A DNA stretch of 64,000 nucleotides from Xenopus tropicalis. Taxonomy: Eukaryota > Chordata > Amphibia > Anura > Pipidae. The stretch spans positions 197,445,372-197,509,371 of the forward strand of contig NC_030677.2 in NCBI RefSeq assembly GCF_000004195.4, in the 5' to 3' direction. The number at the start of each line of letters is the position of its first letter. Within the stretch, counting starts at the first letter, position 1. The translations under genes were made by a program, and so were the position numbers. The notes below the pieces were generated by a model. That model ran no database searches. It saw nothing but the letters and a program-made list of their open reading frames with translations, and was not told the origin of the DNA. Of the stretch, positions 21,263 to 32,944 are shown piece by piece.

Positions 21263-22971
21263 GGATCACTGCCCAAACATCTTTCATCATCAGAGAAGGT
21301 AGAAATTTGTTGGACTATTATCTTGAATAAACAGCATTAAGACTTTGAACTTGGATTAATAATTAGTTGATATCTGATAGCAGTTAATAACAGCATCAAA
21401 CATACTGAATGAAGATGGAAGTGTTTCAGCCCAACAAGTACATGCAGCAGCCAATCAATGTATTTAGCTACAAAGTTAAGTAATTTAACTAACTCATGTT
21501 TCTCCCCCTTAGCGCAACATGAAAATGAATGGAGCAACATTAGGCAATCAGTGGTTTCTTTACGTGGTGTCCTAATCTACCCCATCATGACGTGTGGAAT
21601 ATTCTATCCTTACTGTATTCCCTTTTTAAAAATAATTATGCTGAAGCTTCCTGCCTGACCTTTGCCCAGATGTAAAGGGAACGGAAGATTCTATTTCAGC
21701 TAATAGCTGACGTGCACATTGAAACGATTACAAGGACCAAATCGCACCGCTTTCAACTTCTACCAAATCAATAAAAATAATCCTGACGCAAGGATTAATT
21801 GCTTGTTAAAATCCCATTGTATTTATTCTCATTTAGGTTTCAGTTGGTCACTTACAACAATAACAAAGTTGGACAATTATCCAACGATGGGCAGAATTTA
21901 TTAAGCATTTACTGCAGAACTGTCCGTGGTGGGAACAAATTCTAAAAAGGAATTATTTAATGCTTGGTGTGGGGCTCAGGCTGGGGTAGTGTGTTACTAC
22001 TCTGCCTCCTCCTTTGGTGGCTCTTAAATATTTTAGCTTGTGGTTCTCTTACAGTTAGTATCAGTGGCTCACTTACAATTCAGTCAAGGATCACTCTCTA
22101 CTGCTCAGGTTTCCCTGAGTGCCCAATTCTCCATTTATGTGGAACTATCATGTATTTAAAGAAGAGTTATGGAGACAATGGAGCCCTGCCCTGGAATGTA
22201 AAGGAGGTTAAGATGGAAACATCAACCTTCCACAACTTCCAGCGTTAATACCACTCATTATCTGCACAGGTTGTGCTCAACAATTATTTTTAATCTTTCA
22301 TTCATATCCCTCTACTTATAAAAGCCCAGTTGTTTTTAAAATTGTTGGGCTGCATCTGGTTCCGGTCCCAAATCTTATTATCGACTGTTCCTACCTATCC
22401 CAGTGTTGTACTTTTTGTCATATCCATTGTAATTTTGAGTATTTGTATAACTGGTTTCTGACTGGTGAAGGACTTTATTTCCTTCTACTCATTCTGACCT
22501 GTGGGATGTGAGCTCCTTCAAGGTTACTGTCTTTACCTTCTTGGTTCTGATCTCTCTGGCTCAGCCCTGCCTGTATCTGCCATGTTTCTACAACTTCCTC
22601 TGTAACTGCACTGCTTTAACATTTTCCTAATTTTACCCACCCTGCCTGTTCTTGTGGACAATCTATAAACATTATTCTATACAGTTGTGTGGAAGAGAGC
22701 ATTACCCTTCCATAAAACCTTCCCTTATTTAAATCCAAAGTTCACTATTAAGGTGAAATCCAACCTGTTAGTCATGGCTTTACTAGTCATTGGTCAGCAA
22801 TCATGGCTTTAGGGCACCACTCAAGCTTTCCTGTAAGCACCACTGCTAGCAGGGATAATTGATTGGCAATAGAGAAAACCCACACGGACATAAGAGGGAC
22901 ATCCTTGTAGATAGTACCCAGGACAGAATCAAACTCAGGACAATAGAATTGGTATTGGTATTGCAGAATTG
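21263..22971. other. Single-copy sequence, no gene recognised
   Basis: No tandem or inverted repeats apparent. ORFs up to 94 codons carry no recognisable motif. Confidence 0.4.
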
Positions 22972-22980
22972 GTACCCACT

Positions 22981-23453
22981 AGTGATGGGTGAAAAAAGTC
23001 GGCAGGCAAGGATTCACAGCGAACTTCCGTGTTTTGCCATTGGTGGATTTTTCACAAATTTGCTGTGTGCTGATGTTGCCCACATCAAAAAAGAATTGTT
23101 GCACATCAAACATATTGTCACACATCAAAAGAATTGTCTTGTGCCAAAAAGAATTGTCTCTCATGTCAAATAGAATTGTCTCTCATCAAAAGAATTGTCT
23201 TGTGCCAAAATGAATTCTCTCGCATCAAAAAGAACTGTCTCTCGCGTCAAAAAGAAATGTCTCTTATCAAAAGAATTATTGCGTACCTAAAAAGAATTGT
23301 CTCTCTCATAGAAAGAATTGTCTTGCGCCAAAAAGAATTGTCTCTCATCAAAAGAATTGTCACGCTTCAAACATATTATTTTTGACACACAACATTTTTC
23401 ACCGTTTCGCAAATCTTTCAAAAGATTCCCAATTTTTTTGGCAAAGCGAAATA
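22981..23453. mobile_element. AGTGATGGG-type MITE, 473 bp, with target duplication
   Basis: GTACCCACT occurs immediately on both sides (22972-22980, 23454-23462). Terminal AGTGATGGGTGAAAAAAG and GGCAAAGCGAA-type ends match the family. The inside is a degenerate roughly 20-bp repeat (CAAAAAGAATTGTCTCTCAT), about 15 units from 23085 to 23365. Confidence 0.85.
23085..23365. repeat. About 20-bp internal tandem repeat
   Basis: Copies of ATCAAAAGAATTGTCTYNYR with variable ends. The copy at 53834 carries a roughly 20-21-bp repeat of different sequence in the equivalent position. Confidence 0.75.
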
Positions 23454-23711
23454 GTACCCACTAACCCACCATGGTGTCTTTGCTTAGTTTGGACTGCAAT
23501 TAGATGGAAAAGGGGTAAATCTCTACATGCTTGTTACCTCTTCATCTGTTCTAAAGCACCTATAAAACCCAATAGCTTCAGGGGTGGTTAGTAATCAGCA
23601 CATTGTAGCCAGCCCTTGATTTTATGCATTGCACATCTGAACTTATTACTAATCATGCATAGTCATAGTTTGTATTTGTTTGGGTGGAGCAGATCAAGTA
23701 AATATCTTTAA

Positions 23712-24360
23712 AATATCTGGGACCGGTTATCAAGAATTCTCTGGTGTGGGTGTTTTGGATTAGGGATCTTTCCGTAATTTGAATCCCCATATGTTAAGTT
23801 TAAAAAAGCATTTATTAAACCCAATAAGATTGTCTTTGCCTCCACTAAGGACTACTTATATCTTAGTTGGGATCAAGTACAGGTACTGTTTTATTATTAC
23901 AGAGAAAAGGGGATCATTTAACCATTAAATAAACCCAATAGGGCTGTTCTGCCCCAATAAGGGGTAATTATATCTTAGTTGGGATCAAGTCCAGGTACTG
24001 TTTTATTATTACAGAGAAAAGGGAATCATTTAACCATTAAATAAACCCAATAGGCCTGTTCTGCCCCAATAAGGGGTAATTATATCTTAGTTGGGATCAA
24101 GTACAGGTACTGTTTTATTATTACAGAGAAAAGGGAATCATTTAACCATTAAATAAACCCAATAGGGCTGTTCTGCCCCCAATAAGGGGTAATTATATTT
24201 TAGTTAGGACCAAGTACAAGCTACTGTTTTATTATTACAGAAATAAAGGAACACATTTTTAAAAATTATTTCATTAACATGGAATACAGTATATGGGAGA
24301 TGGCGTTCATATAATTCGGAGCTTTCTGGATAATGGGTGATAACAGGTCCTATACCTGTA
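23712..24360 (+). mobile_element. MITE with 113-bp tandem array (copy 2)
   Basis: Left end GGGACCGGTTATCAAGAATT is decayed; right end is intact, GGTCCTATACCTGTA. Between them lie about three units of the 113-bp repeat plus a diverged last unit. Confidence 0.85.
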
Positions 24361-25194
24361 TTCTACTTGTGAACCACCAGTGAGCAGAAAGGCAAATGTA
24401 GCCTACAGTGTGCATATTAACAGATTGCCAATTAGCAATACAGCATGTGTATTTCATAATAAATGTAAGGCAGAATATATATGTGGAGTAATGTAAAACA
24501 GAATATAAATAGTCTTATTTCCTTAAGGTAATGAAGCTGGACGTTGTAAGAGAAAGGTACAAAAAGAATAGGTCATGCACGGAGTGCTTTAGCTACAGTA
24601 GACGGGCTCTTAAGCCTAAAGCAGCATTACTGTCAACAGAGATTACCTGCATCATAAATGTCTTGTTAAGAACTTTAATTAGCGCCCATGGGAATGACTC
24701 CTGTGGCCCCTGGGTTCGTCAATGGCATGGAAATGAGCGTATCTTCAGGGCAAAGTGTATTTTATTAAATACTCTCTAGGTCTGATTCAGCTTTCCTTGC
24801 CTACAAAGGGATAAGCAACTGTGCTGTAACTCCTTCAACTCTCCTTCCAGCTTGGCTGACTCCTTTGATAAAGCCTGACAGATAAACTAGTTGTATCTAA
24901 GTTATGATACATTAAAGATTAACAGGAGCCATACTAGGCAATATTAAATGAGCCCTATAGTCTCTTTTCTGTGTGGGGATGGGTAATAATAGTCTCCATC
25001 TTCTCAGCCAAAAAGAAGTCTAATAATAATCATATAAGACATGAAATAAAACAATGTAAGGAAATTTAGAGGTCACACCAATATGCCAATATATTATAAA
25101 ACTATTTTGGAAACAACAACTGTGTGTAATGGTAGATAAGACACTGTTAGCACCCAGTGTTGGACTGGTGTATCTGGGGCTGACCAAAGGGTTA
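24361..25194. other. Single-copy sequence; possible conserved noncoding tract at 24531-24790
   Basis: No repeat recognised. The part 24531-24790 is GC-moderate, non-repetitive and contains CTTTAATTAGCGCCCATGGG. It would be a reasonable place to look for conservation, but I have no alignment. The ATTATTATT tract at the end belongs to the following L2 tail. Confidence 0.35.
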
Positions 25195-25360
25195 TTATTA
25201 TTATTATTAACATTTATTTATAAAGCGCCAACATATTCCGCAGCGCTGTACAGTAAGTGGGTTTCATACATTGGACATACAGAGTAACATATAAAGCAAT
25301 CAATAACTGATACAAGAGGTAAAGAGAGCCCTGCCCAAAAGAGCTTACAATCTACAAAGT
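25195..25360 (-). mobile_element. L2-type LINE 3' end
   Basis: Minus-strand TTGTAAGCTCTTTTGGGCAG ... CAGCGCTGCGGAATATGTTG ... (TAA)n tail. Very similar to 14080-14258. Confidence 0.78.
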
Positions 25361-26395
25361 TGCCAGTTCCCCGTCGTGTGCCATTACCTGAAGGAGACAA
25401 GCAGCCCAGCCACAGAAGTCCCTCACCACAAACCTACTGCCACCCTTCCACATACCCCTCTTCCTGCCAATGCCCAGTACTGCAAACTTCTGCCCACTGG
25501 AAAACTTCCCCCACCCTGAAGATCCCTGGTAAGTAGTGGCCTCAGACAGCAGGGTCCAATAGGAATTCTCCCGGAATCTCATTGGCCCAGTACAACACTG
25601 TTAGCATTACCTTCTTTGCCCCACTGGACTTTTTCCCCCACTGGGACTGATCAGTCATAACACATTTCCATAGATGTGTATTAGATATTGGTCGAGAAAA
25701 AACAAAAAATGAATATGGTCCTAAAGTAATAATAACGCTTCCCATTTACAGAAAGCCAATTTATTGAAAAAGAAACAGCATGCCCGCATTTATTCCACCT
25801 CTCGTCTTCAAAATGTTCAGGAATATATTAAAATGTTTTATGAACACTCAGATTCCTTGAAAAGCAAAGTTTAAGCAAGTTCTCCAGCCAGGCACGGACT
25901 GCGTTGGTTTGAAGGGTGGATTTTGTTAACACAACCATAATTCTCAATGTAATTATGACAATTATGTGCAAAGGGCAGGCTGCAAATTTTATGGGGTGCA
26001 ATGGTGTAGCTGGGAATTTAATAAAATAAACTGTGCTGATTGGGAATATAACTTCATGTGGAATAACATGTAACTATCAAGGACACAATCCTGTATATTA
26101 GCAAAAGCATTTACTATACTAATGTAGGCCAGATGCCAGCCAGTTTACACAGTGAAGTCAGCAGTATAAGCCCCATGTAGGGCAGCTTTTCTTCTACCAT
26201 TTAGACCACTTTCCACACATAAAGATAGGATTTAATACAAGTAATGTTCTACTATATAAAAAAGGCAAAGTTACTGTGTCTCAGCCGTGCTCTTTGGCCA
26301 TCCACCCAGCCAACTTATCATGGTTCCACAAATCCCTTGTACTAATAAACCAAAACATAAGTAATGCTGGATCCACACAGGTGGTGCACTTGGCT
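25361..26395. other. Single-copy sequence, no gene recognised
   Basis: CCCACTGGxxxxTTCCCCCAC pairs near 25495-25645 hint at decayed repeat sequence. Otherwise featureless AT-rich DNA. Confidence 0.35.
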
Positions 26396-26645
26396 TAAGG
26401 TGGCCATACACGTAGCAATAACTATTGTTCCTACCCTCTACTGACGTTCAGGGCTGAATCACCAGATATGGAGGTAGAAACAATAGAAATTCTATCACCA
26501 CCTGGCGATTCAGCCCTAAACGTAGCTTTTGCTCGGGCGCAAAATCTTTTAACCCGACCGATCGGCAAGACGACCAATATCCGCAGCCTTTGCAATATCG
26601 GTCGCCCCTTCCAGCCGCCATACACCCACCGAATATCATACCAAA
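26396..26645. mobile_element. 'ccatacac'-type MITE (partial)
   Basis: Starts TAAGGTGGCCATACACGTAG; interior has an inverted pair around GGGCTGAATCACCAGATATG and CTGGCGATTCAGCCCTAAAC. The right end fades near CATACACCCACCGAATATC. Confidence 0.6.
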
Positions 26646-26880
26646 CATGCATTTTTGCCCTCAGTACAATTCTGTAGGCATACATTCTTCTGCGAATATT
26701 ATTTATCCCCATCATATCACAATTCAAGAATAACCTTGATGGCAGTTTTAAGGACAAACAACAAATCTAAGGCTAAGATGTAAAATATAAAATTGGAGGT
26801 GTGGTATGAAGAATAAGTCCAAGAAGTTGCTCTGTTTTTACTGTCCACAGCATATGCAAACATGCATGAGAAATAATTTT

Positions 26881-26921
<41 letters not shown>

Positions 26922-27083
26922 AAGGATGGAAGAGTAAATATAACAAACCCCTTTGCACTGATAAACTATGTAAAGTAAATTTATATAGACCCAGGGCTTC
27001 ATAACTTATATTAGGCTAACACTTTTCTTCATATAACCAATGAACAGAAAACAGATGTGAGTATATATCCATTTTAATAAAGC
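26646..27083. other. AT-rich sequence with a (TA)n microsatellite
   Basis: (AT)n at about 26883-26913. No other structure. Confidence 0.55.
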
Positions 27084-27402
27084 ATACACGGGCCTGCCAA
27101 GAAGGAAACAACAACGGCCCGTGTAGGGGAAACAACGACTGGCCTGCCTGACCGATATCTGGCCTGAAATTGGCCAGATATCGATAGGGCAGGTTAAACA
27201 ATTCAGGTGGATCGGGGACCGCATCAATAAGCCGACTGTGCTGACTGCGCCTATTCCAGTCATTATAATTGGATCATTTGGCCCCAGGTCCAAACAACCG
27301 AATTAGCCTAAATTCCCCGTAGGTGGGGATATTGGGAGAAGATCTGCTCACTTGGCAACCTTGCCAGGCGAGAGGATCTTTACGTGTATGGGCACCTTTA
27401 GC
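27084..27402. mobile_element. 'ccatacac'-type MITE, 319 bp
   Basis: Begins CATACACGGGCCTGCC and ends TACGTGTATGGGCACCTTTA. The centre contains an inverted pair GATATCTGGCC/GGCCAGATATC and CCCGTAGGTGGGGATATTGG, shared with the fragment at 19385-19482. Confidence 0.7.
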
Positions 27403-27451
27403 CTTTGGGATACACTTTCAACATTTCAAGAAGTTTGTAATAGGACTACCC

Positions 27452-27807
27452 TTAAAGTGATACTGACACTGAAAAACGACTCCTCAAAATATGAATGTAC
27501 ATAAAAGTTGCCTATAGGTCATGTTGATTGATTTTCGCTGACAGATTTGCTTTTGTAAATAATTGTAATTTGAATTTCCCAAACCTGACAGTTTTGTCCC
27601 TTCTCAGCCTGTCAGTTATAGCTTCTAATGCTAACAGCCTACTGCTGCACAAATATGGCCGCCCCCTCATAGAGGAACATGGGGGATCAGATAGGGAATG
27701 TAAAAGCATTGGGCAAATACTTTTCTGGCAAAAATGAAGGTCATGGAAAGACAGTGTTATGATAGATATAAAAAAAGGTTTAATTTCTGGTGTCAGTATC
27801 TCTTTAA
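27452..27807. mobile_element. piggyBac-like MITE with TTAA ends, 356 bp
   Basis: Left end TTAAAGTGATACTGACACTG and right end GGTGTCAGTATCTCTTTAA are inverted repeats with TTAA at each boundary, the target of piggyBac-superfamily elements. Resembles the TTAA-type MITE families described in Xenopus. No transposase; interior frames are incidental. Confidence 0.85.
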
Positions 27808-28367
27808 GCATGAAAATGAATATAATAAGCCAGGAAATAAAGAAGTAGACTTGAGGTCGAGGAGTGCTACATTCAACCATTAGCCACAAGAGTATTCAGT
27901 CTGCCCACTGAATGGTTGGACTATAAAAGTAAGGTCAAATTTTTGTGTGTTTAAGAACTCAGTAGCCCCATATTGTTACATCATAAATGTTTCCTTCATC
28001 CATGTCTTTCAGACACTGCTTTTTAGTACCTCAGTATCATGAGTTCATTTATTTGCATTGTCTATTATCTTTAACAAGCTATGTATTTCAGGCAATTTAA
28101 GTGGAAGACTAATCCTAAAATACTGTTCTTAATTGGGTGATTTGGCATAGATAAATAAAAGCGAAATATTACATTGACAGGCTTTCTGGGACAGAAGCAA
28201 GGCGCAATAAATGTAAGCGTTTCCACCCTGGAACCAATGGCTATATCATGAGATCACTGACAACATTCCTACTTTCATGCCCAAATGTCATCAGGAGCAG
28301 TGTCTAACACATAAGCCAAGAGTGTTGCTTAAATTAGTATTGCCATTATAAAAAACATAAAAGCCTA
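27808..28367. other. Single-copy sequence, no gene recognised
   Basis: AT-rich and non-repetitive; nothing identified. Confidence 0.4.
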
Positions 28368-28744
28368 ATCAGCAGTCTCATGGTTGAGACCAATTAAAAC
28401 CGCTGAAATGTTGCGTCGTTCATTGTAGAAATGATTATGAGGTTACCTCATTAGAAGGGAGAGAACGTTAGGATATTAAAAGATCACTGACTCAGATGTC
28501 TGAAAAAAAAGGTTCATATTAAAACTGAGGACAGCAGGAGGTCTAAATGGGGCTTGATTGTTATTATAGGTGATAGGAAAGCAGAGCTTAGGTAATGTTA
28601 TGCCAAGAGAAGGCAGATGTCTACAGGGGTAGGCAACCTATCACGTTCTTGCAAATGTTCAGGAGCCAGATTATATTAAAGTGATGATTTCATAGAAATA
28701 CATTTATTGAGCCCGTGGGCATTAGGGGCCCAAAGCATCACATA

Positions 28745-28826
28745 TGTACAGTATATATAGGAGGCTACCTTTAGAGCTTTACTGCTACTGCTACAGTATA
28801 TATAGGAGGCTACCTTTAGAGCGCCC
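28745..28826. repeat. Short direct repeat AGTATATATAGGAGGCTACC
   Basis: ACAGTATATATAGGAGGCTACCTTTAGAGC-type text (20 shown in the call) occurs twice, about 42 bp apart. It lies exactly where the L2 end interrupts copy A, so it may be a product of that insertion. Confidence 0.75.
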
Positions 28827-29306
28827 CCCACTACTACTGCTGTTCGCCCCCCACTACTACTGCTGTTTCCCGCCTTAAATCCTTCTGCCCTGCTGCCCCT
28901 TACATTTGGAATGCCCTCCCTGATTTCCTCCGGAGAGAATCCTCCCTCAGTCTTTTTAAAACTAAACTTAAAGACTACCTTATGGAGCACTCGCCCAACA
29001 CCTGATCTGGAAACTGGCACTTATACTGTAATGTCACCCACTGTGACCTACGGCACTTATATTTGCCTATCTGTGTCTGTTAGTTACCCTCCCATATAGA
29101 TTGTAAGCTCTACGGGGCAGGGACCTCCTTCATCTTGTGTTTCTGACTCTTATTGCAACTGTACCTTGTATTTATTTGTATTCATTGTTGTACTTTGTAT
29201 TTATCCATTATCTTTAACCCCCCGGTCTGTATTAATGAATTCTACTGTACAGCGCTGCGTACATAAGTAGCGCTTTATAAATAAAGATATACATACATAC
29301 ATACTT
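28826..29306 (+). mobile_element. L2-type LINE 3' end including C-terminal ORF2 remnant
   Basis: The most complete L2 copy here. Frame 28911 onwards reads LPxxLRRESSLSLFKTKLKDYL-like text, the typical 'WNxLP ... L..FK..LK..L' C-terminus of L2/CR1 ORF2 proteins (the reverse transcriptase polyprotein that copies LINE RNA). It is followed by the 3' untranslated region with TAGATTGTAAGCTCTACGGG, TACAGCGCTGCGTACATAAG and GCGCTTTATAAATAAAG, and an (ATAC)n tail at 29288-29306. Reverse transcriptase and endonuclease parts are absent (5' truncation), so it is not functional. Family assignment comes from motif memory. Confidence 0.8.
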
Positions 29307-29514
29307 AGGCAGGCTTGAGAGGAAAAGTCCTGCATAAAAGGTCAAATAACTTTGGGATGGTACGATGGAAAGGGTGGCTACTCTATAATAAAAAATCAGC
29401 AATGTATTGGGCTATACTTATATGCCTCCTGTCTTCTACGTGTATTTGTCAGCATACAAGCAAGATAAAGATGGTTTACAGAAAGAAGTGGTAACTTTTG
29501 GATTTGGATAATAG

Positions 29515-29985
29515 ATCAGCAGTCTAGTGGCTGAGACCAATAAAACCAATGAAATGTTTGCATCGGACAGTGTAGAAATGATTATAAGGTTACCTCATTA
29601 AAATGGAGAGAATGGTAGGATATTAAAAGATCACTGACTCAGATGTCAGAAAAAAGATTCACATCAAAACTGAGGACAGCACGAGGTCTAATATAGGGCT
29701 AGATGGTGATGATAGGTGACAGTAGAGCAAGTAGAGCTTAGGTAATGTTATGCCAAGAGTAGGCAAATGTCTGCAGGGGTAGGCAACCTTACACCTATCT
29801 GTTCTTGCAAACTCACATTAGAGTGATGATTTCTAAAAAATATATATATTGAGCCGTTGGACAGTAGGGGCCCCAAGACCATCATATAGGAGGCTGTATT
29901 CACTTTACTCATGCAGGTTTAAGAGGAAAAGTCCTGCATAAGAGGTCAAAAAACTTTAGGATGTTATAATGGAAATGGTGCTTAC
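29515..29985. repeat. Local segmental duplication, copy B
   Basis: Partner of copy A, offset about 1.15 kb, with roughly 80-85 percent identity by eye plus small indels. It retains the uninterrupted junction ATCATATAGGAGGCTGTATT. Confidence 0.88.
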
Positions 29986-30674
29986 TTTAACCTTTCATGG
30001 ATTGTAGCTTCATCCACCCGAGTGTAAGACAAGTCTGTACAAATGATTCACCATTACTGAACAAAAAGCCTTACCAACTCTGATTTCTTTTTTTTCCAGA
30101 TAGAGGCTATAGGGTAATTTACTCCTTTTCTAAAGCTAAATAATGATGTGCACAAAAAAATTCTTCAATTCTTCGTATGGAGATATTATGCTATGAATGT
30201 AGGACGTTTTCACTGGATTGTTTAGATGTTTTTCCTGACGCTGCTTGCACTGTGTATTTTGTCAATGGTAATCTCCTTACAGGGACCAAGTAGGAGGCAC
30301 AACTCACTGGTACATAGATCAAACCTGTGTACTTTGGCTGCAGAATATCCTTAGAAATGTGCCCAAACCATGGCTCGCTAGGGTGGACTGATTTGACCCA
30401 GTGCAGTAGAAACGACAAGAAGTGAGAAGAAAATGAGTTTTAATGTGTTGATCAGAAGTGACAAGGGCTAAGCAAGTGGAAACTGGCTGTTAGAAGCTGA
30501 ATGAGCCAGGCATTAATAAATGACTTCCAGACTGACATGTAACATTGCAAACAGAGCAATAAGACAAAGCATTTGCTTTCCATGAGTTCAGTGAGCTTGT
30601 TGCCAACTATGTAACAAAAAAACAACTTTCAAATATTAGGAAAACACCAATTGTGAGAAAAGACCAGAGGCACT
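29986..30674. other. Single-copy sequence, no gene recognised
   Basis: Nothing identified on either strand. Confidence 0.4.
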
Positions 30675-31050
30675 TTAAAGGGACAGTATACACGTAAATA
30701 CACCTTTGCTAAAAAAAGGGCTCGACAAACAGAACTTGAGTTGAAAATGTATTCTGCCTATTTTTTTAATTTAAATGAATAGTCCATATTTTCCTGATTT
30801 TGTGCCATTATAATGCACTCATTAGAAATTGATTTTTTTTTCACTGAATGTTATACCGTCTCCCATTCTAAACAAGGCAATTTGTTCTAGTCCTTATCTG
30901 CCTTTGAACAAGCCTTAGTCTTTTCTAAGCAGCAGCCTTTGAGCAGTTCATTATCAGAGGGCTTCTCTTTTGACTGGTAATTCGTTTTATCAGAAACATC
31001 TCTGCTCATCATAACCAGAAATGGACAGGAAGTTTAAGCACCACTTGGTA
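30675..31050. mobile_element. Probable TTAA-type MITE, left end only
   Basis: Starts TTAAAGGGACAGTATACACG, a piggyBac-like MITE terminus. I do not find the matching right end; the end coordinate is approximate. Confidence 0.5.
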
Positions 31051-31271
31051 GCCTGAATATTAAAGTAGGGTTTCAATGTAAGATAAGTATTTCCCACCAC
31101 AGAGCCAGGTTAAACAGTGTTAAAAGATTGACCTTAAGGGGCAGATCTATCAAAGTGTGAATTATGAGCTTAATATATGAAAAATCACCCACGTTTTATT
31201 CATCACTATGGGATTTTTAGAAGCGTATTTAGCAAATGGTTAAACCATTGATAAATACAGTTCAGAGCAGG

Positions 31272-32393
31272 TACAGGTATAGGACCCATTATCCAGAATG
31301 CTCGGGACCAAGGGTATTCCGGATAAGGGGTCTTTCCATAATTTGGATCTCCATACCTTAAGTCTACTAAAAAATCCATAAAACATTAATTAAACCCAAT
31401 AGGATTGTTTTGCATCCAATAAGGATTATTTATATCTTAGTTGGGATCAATTACAGGTACTGTTTTATTATTACAGAGAAAAGGGAATCATTTAACCATT
31501 AAATAAACCCAATAGGACTGTTCTGCCCCCAATAAGGGGTAATTATATCTTAGTTGGGATCAAGTACAGGTACTGTTTTATTATTACAGAGAAAAGGGAA
31601 TCATTTAACCATTAAATAAACCCAATAGGACTGTTCTGCCCCCAATAAGGGGTAATTATATCTTAGTTGGGATCAATTACAGGTACTGTTTTATTATTAC
31701 AGAGAAAAGGGAATCATTTAACCATTAAATAAACCCAATAGGACTGTTCTGCCCCCAATAAGGGGTAATTATATCTTAGTTGGGATCAATTACAGGTACT
31801 GTTTTATTATTACAGAGAAAAGGGAATCATTTAACCATTAAATAAACCCAATAGGACTGTTCTGCCCCCAATAAGGGGTAATTATATCTTAGTTGGGATC
31901 AATTACAGGTACTGTTTTATTATTACAGAGAAAAGGGAATCATTTAACCATTAAATAAACCCAATAGGGCTGTTCTGCCCCCAATAAGGGGTAATTATAT
32001 CTTAGTTGGGATCAAGTACAGGTATTGTTTTATTATTACAGAGAAAAGGGAATCATTTAACCATGAAATAAACCCAATAGGGCTGTTCTGTCCCCAATAA
32101 GGGGTAATTATATCTTAGTTGGGATCAAGTACAGGTACTGTTTTATTATTACAGAGAAAAGGGAATCATTTAACCATGAAATAAACCCAATAGGGCTGTT
32201 CTGTCCCCAATAAGGGGTAATTATATCTTAGTTGGGATCAAGTACAGGTTCTGTTTTATTTCTACATAAAAAAAGGAAATCAGTTTTAAATTTCTGAATT
32301 ATTTGCTTATAATGGAGTCTATGGGAGATGGTCTTTCCGTAATTCGGAGCTTTCTGGATAACGGGTTCTCGGATAAGGGATCCGATACCTGTA
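31272..32393 (+). mobile_element. Full-length MITE with 113-bp tandem array (copy 3)
   Basis: Best preserved copy. Left end TACAGGTATAGGACCCATTA and right end GGGATCCGATACCTGTA are inverted. Subterminal AAGGGTATTCCGGATAAGGG and TTTCCGTAATTCGGAGCTTT follow, with the tandem array between. Flanking GTA...TAT suggests a TA or similarly short duplication. No coding capacity. Confidence 0.9.
31395..32262. repeat. 113-bp tandem repeat, about 7.5 units
   Basis: Successive TTGGGATCAA at 31441 and 31554 fix the period at 113 bp. Units vary at few sites (GATCAATTAC or GATCAAGTAC; CTGCCCCC or CTGTCCCC). Confidence 0.95.
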
Positions 32394-32873
32394 TATCAAA
32401 ATGTGAATTTAGAGTTTTAGAATTTAGAAGCATATTGTATAGATAAATTGCATAGAACCTGGAAAAACGTAGACGCAAGTCATGGTCTATCTTCTCATAT
32501 GGATTTATGTTATGTTCAGTCTGTTACCTCCCAAGCAAATGCTCCGTCTGATCACGTCTGGTCGCCTAATTTAGCTCAGGCTCTACCAACATTAGCTCAG
32601 AAATGATCACATCTAATTTCAAATTCCTGCAGTTAACCCAATGGATAGTTGCTCCGCACCCTAAAACGCTCAGCCTTTAGCAATTAAAATATATTTCACT
32701 ATCCAAGCTCTTATTTCAAATGCTACCTAGGAGTGATTCCACTCAGTATTTTGTGTGTCTAGATGTGCAGAACTATCTATAGGAGTCCATGTAATCATTT
32801 TAATCAGCGTGTATTTAGTAGAAAAATTAATATTAATTTCCAGTAAGCCTGCAAGGGAAATAAATACAGTTAG
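32394..32873. other. Spacer between two facing arrays
   Basis: Non-repetitive 480 bp, AT-rich, no gene. Forms most of the loop of the large inverted repeat described in the findings. Confidence 0.5.
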
Positions 32874-32944
32874 GCTATCTCCCATAGACCCCATTATAAG
32901 CAAATCATTTTTAAAAATGATTTCCTTTGTCTGTAATAACAAAA

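Larger units (their letters stand above)
28368..29382. repeat. Local segmental duplication, copy A
   Basis: Aligns with 29515-29985 from ATCAGCAGTCT through AGGTTACCTCATTA, GATCACTGACTCAGATGTC, AGCTTAGGTAATGTTATGCC and AGAGGAAAAGTCCTGCATAA. Copy A is longer because it contains an L2 end (about 28826-29306) that copy B lacks. Confidence 0.9.

Noticed and set aside
31395..32262. Regular arrays that could be mistaken for CRISPR or satellite DNA
   Set aside because: The whole 113-bp unit is repeated with no unique spacers, and the array lies between transposon ends in eukaryotic DNA.
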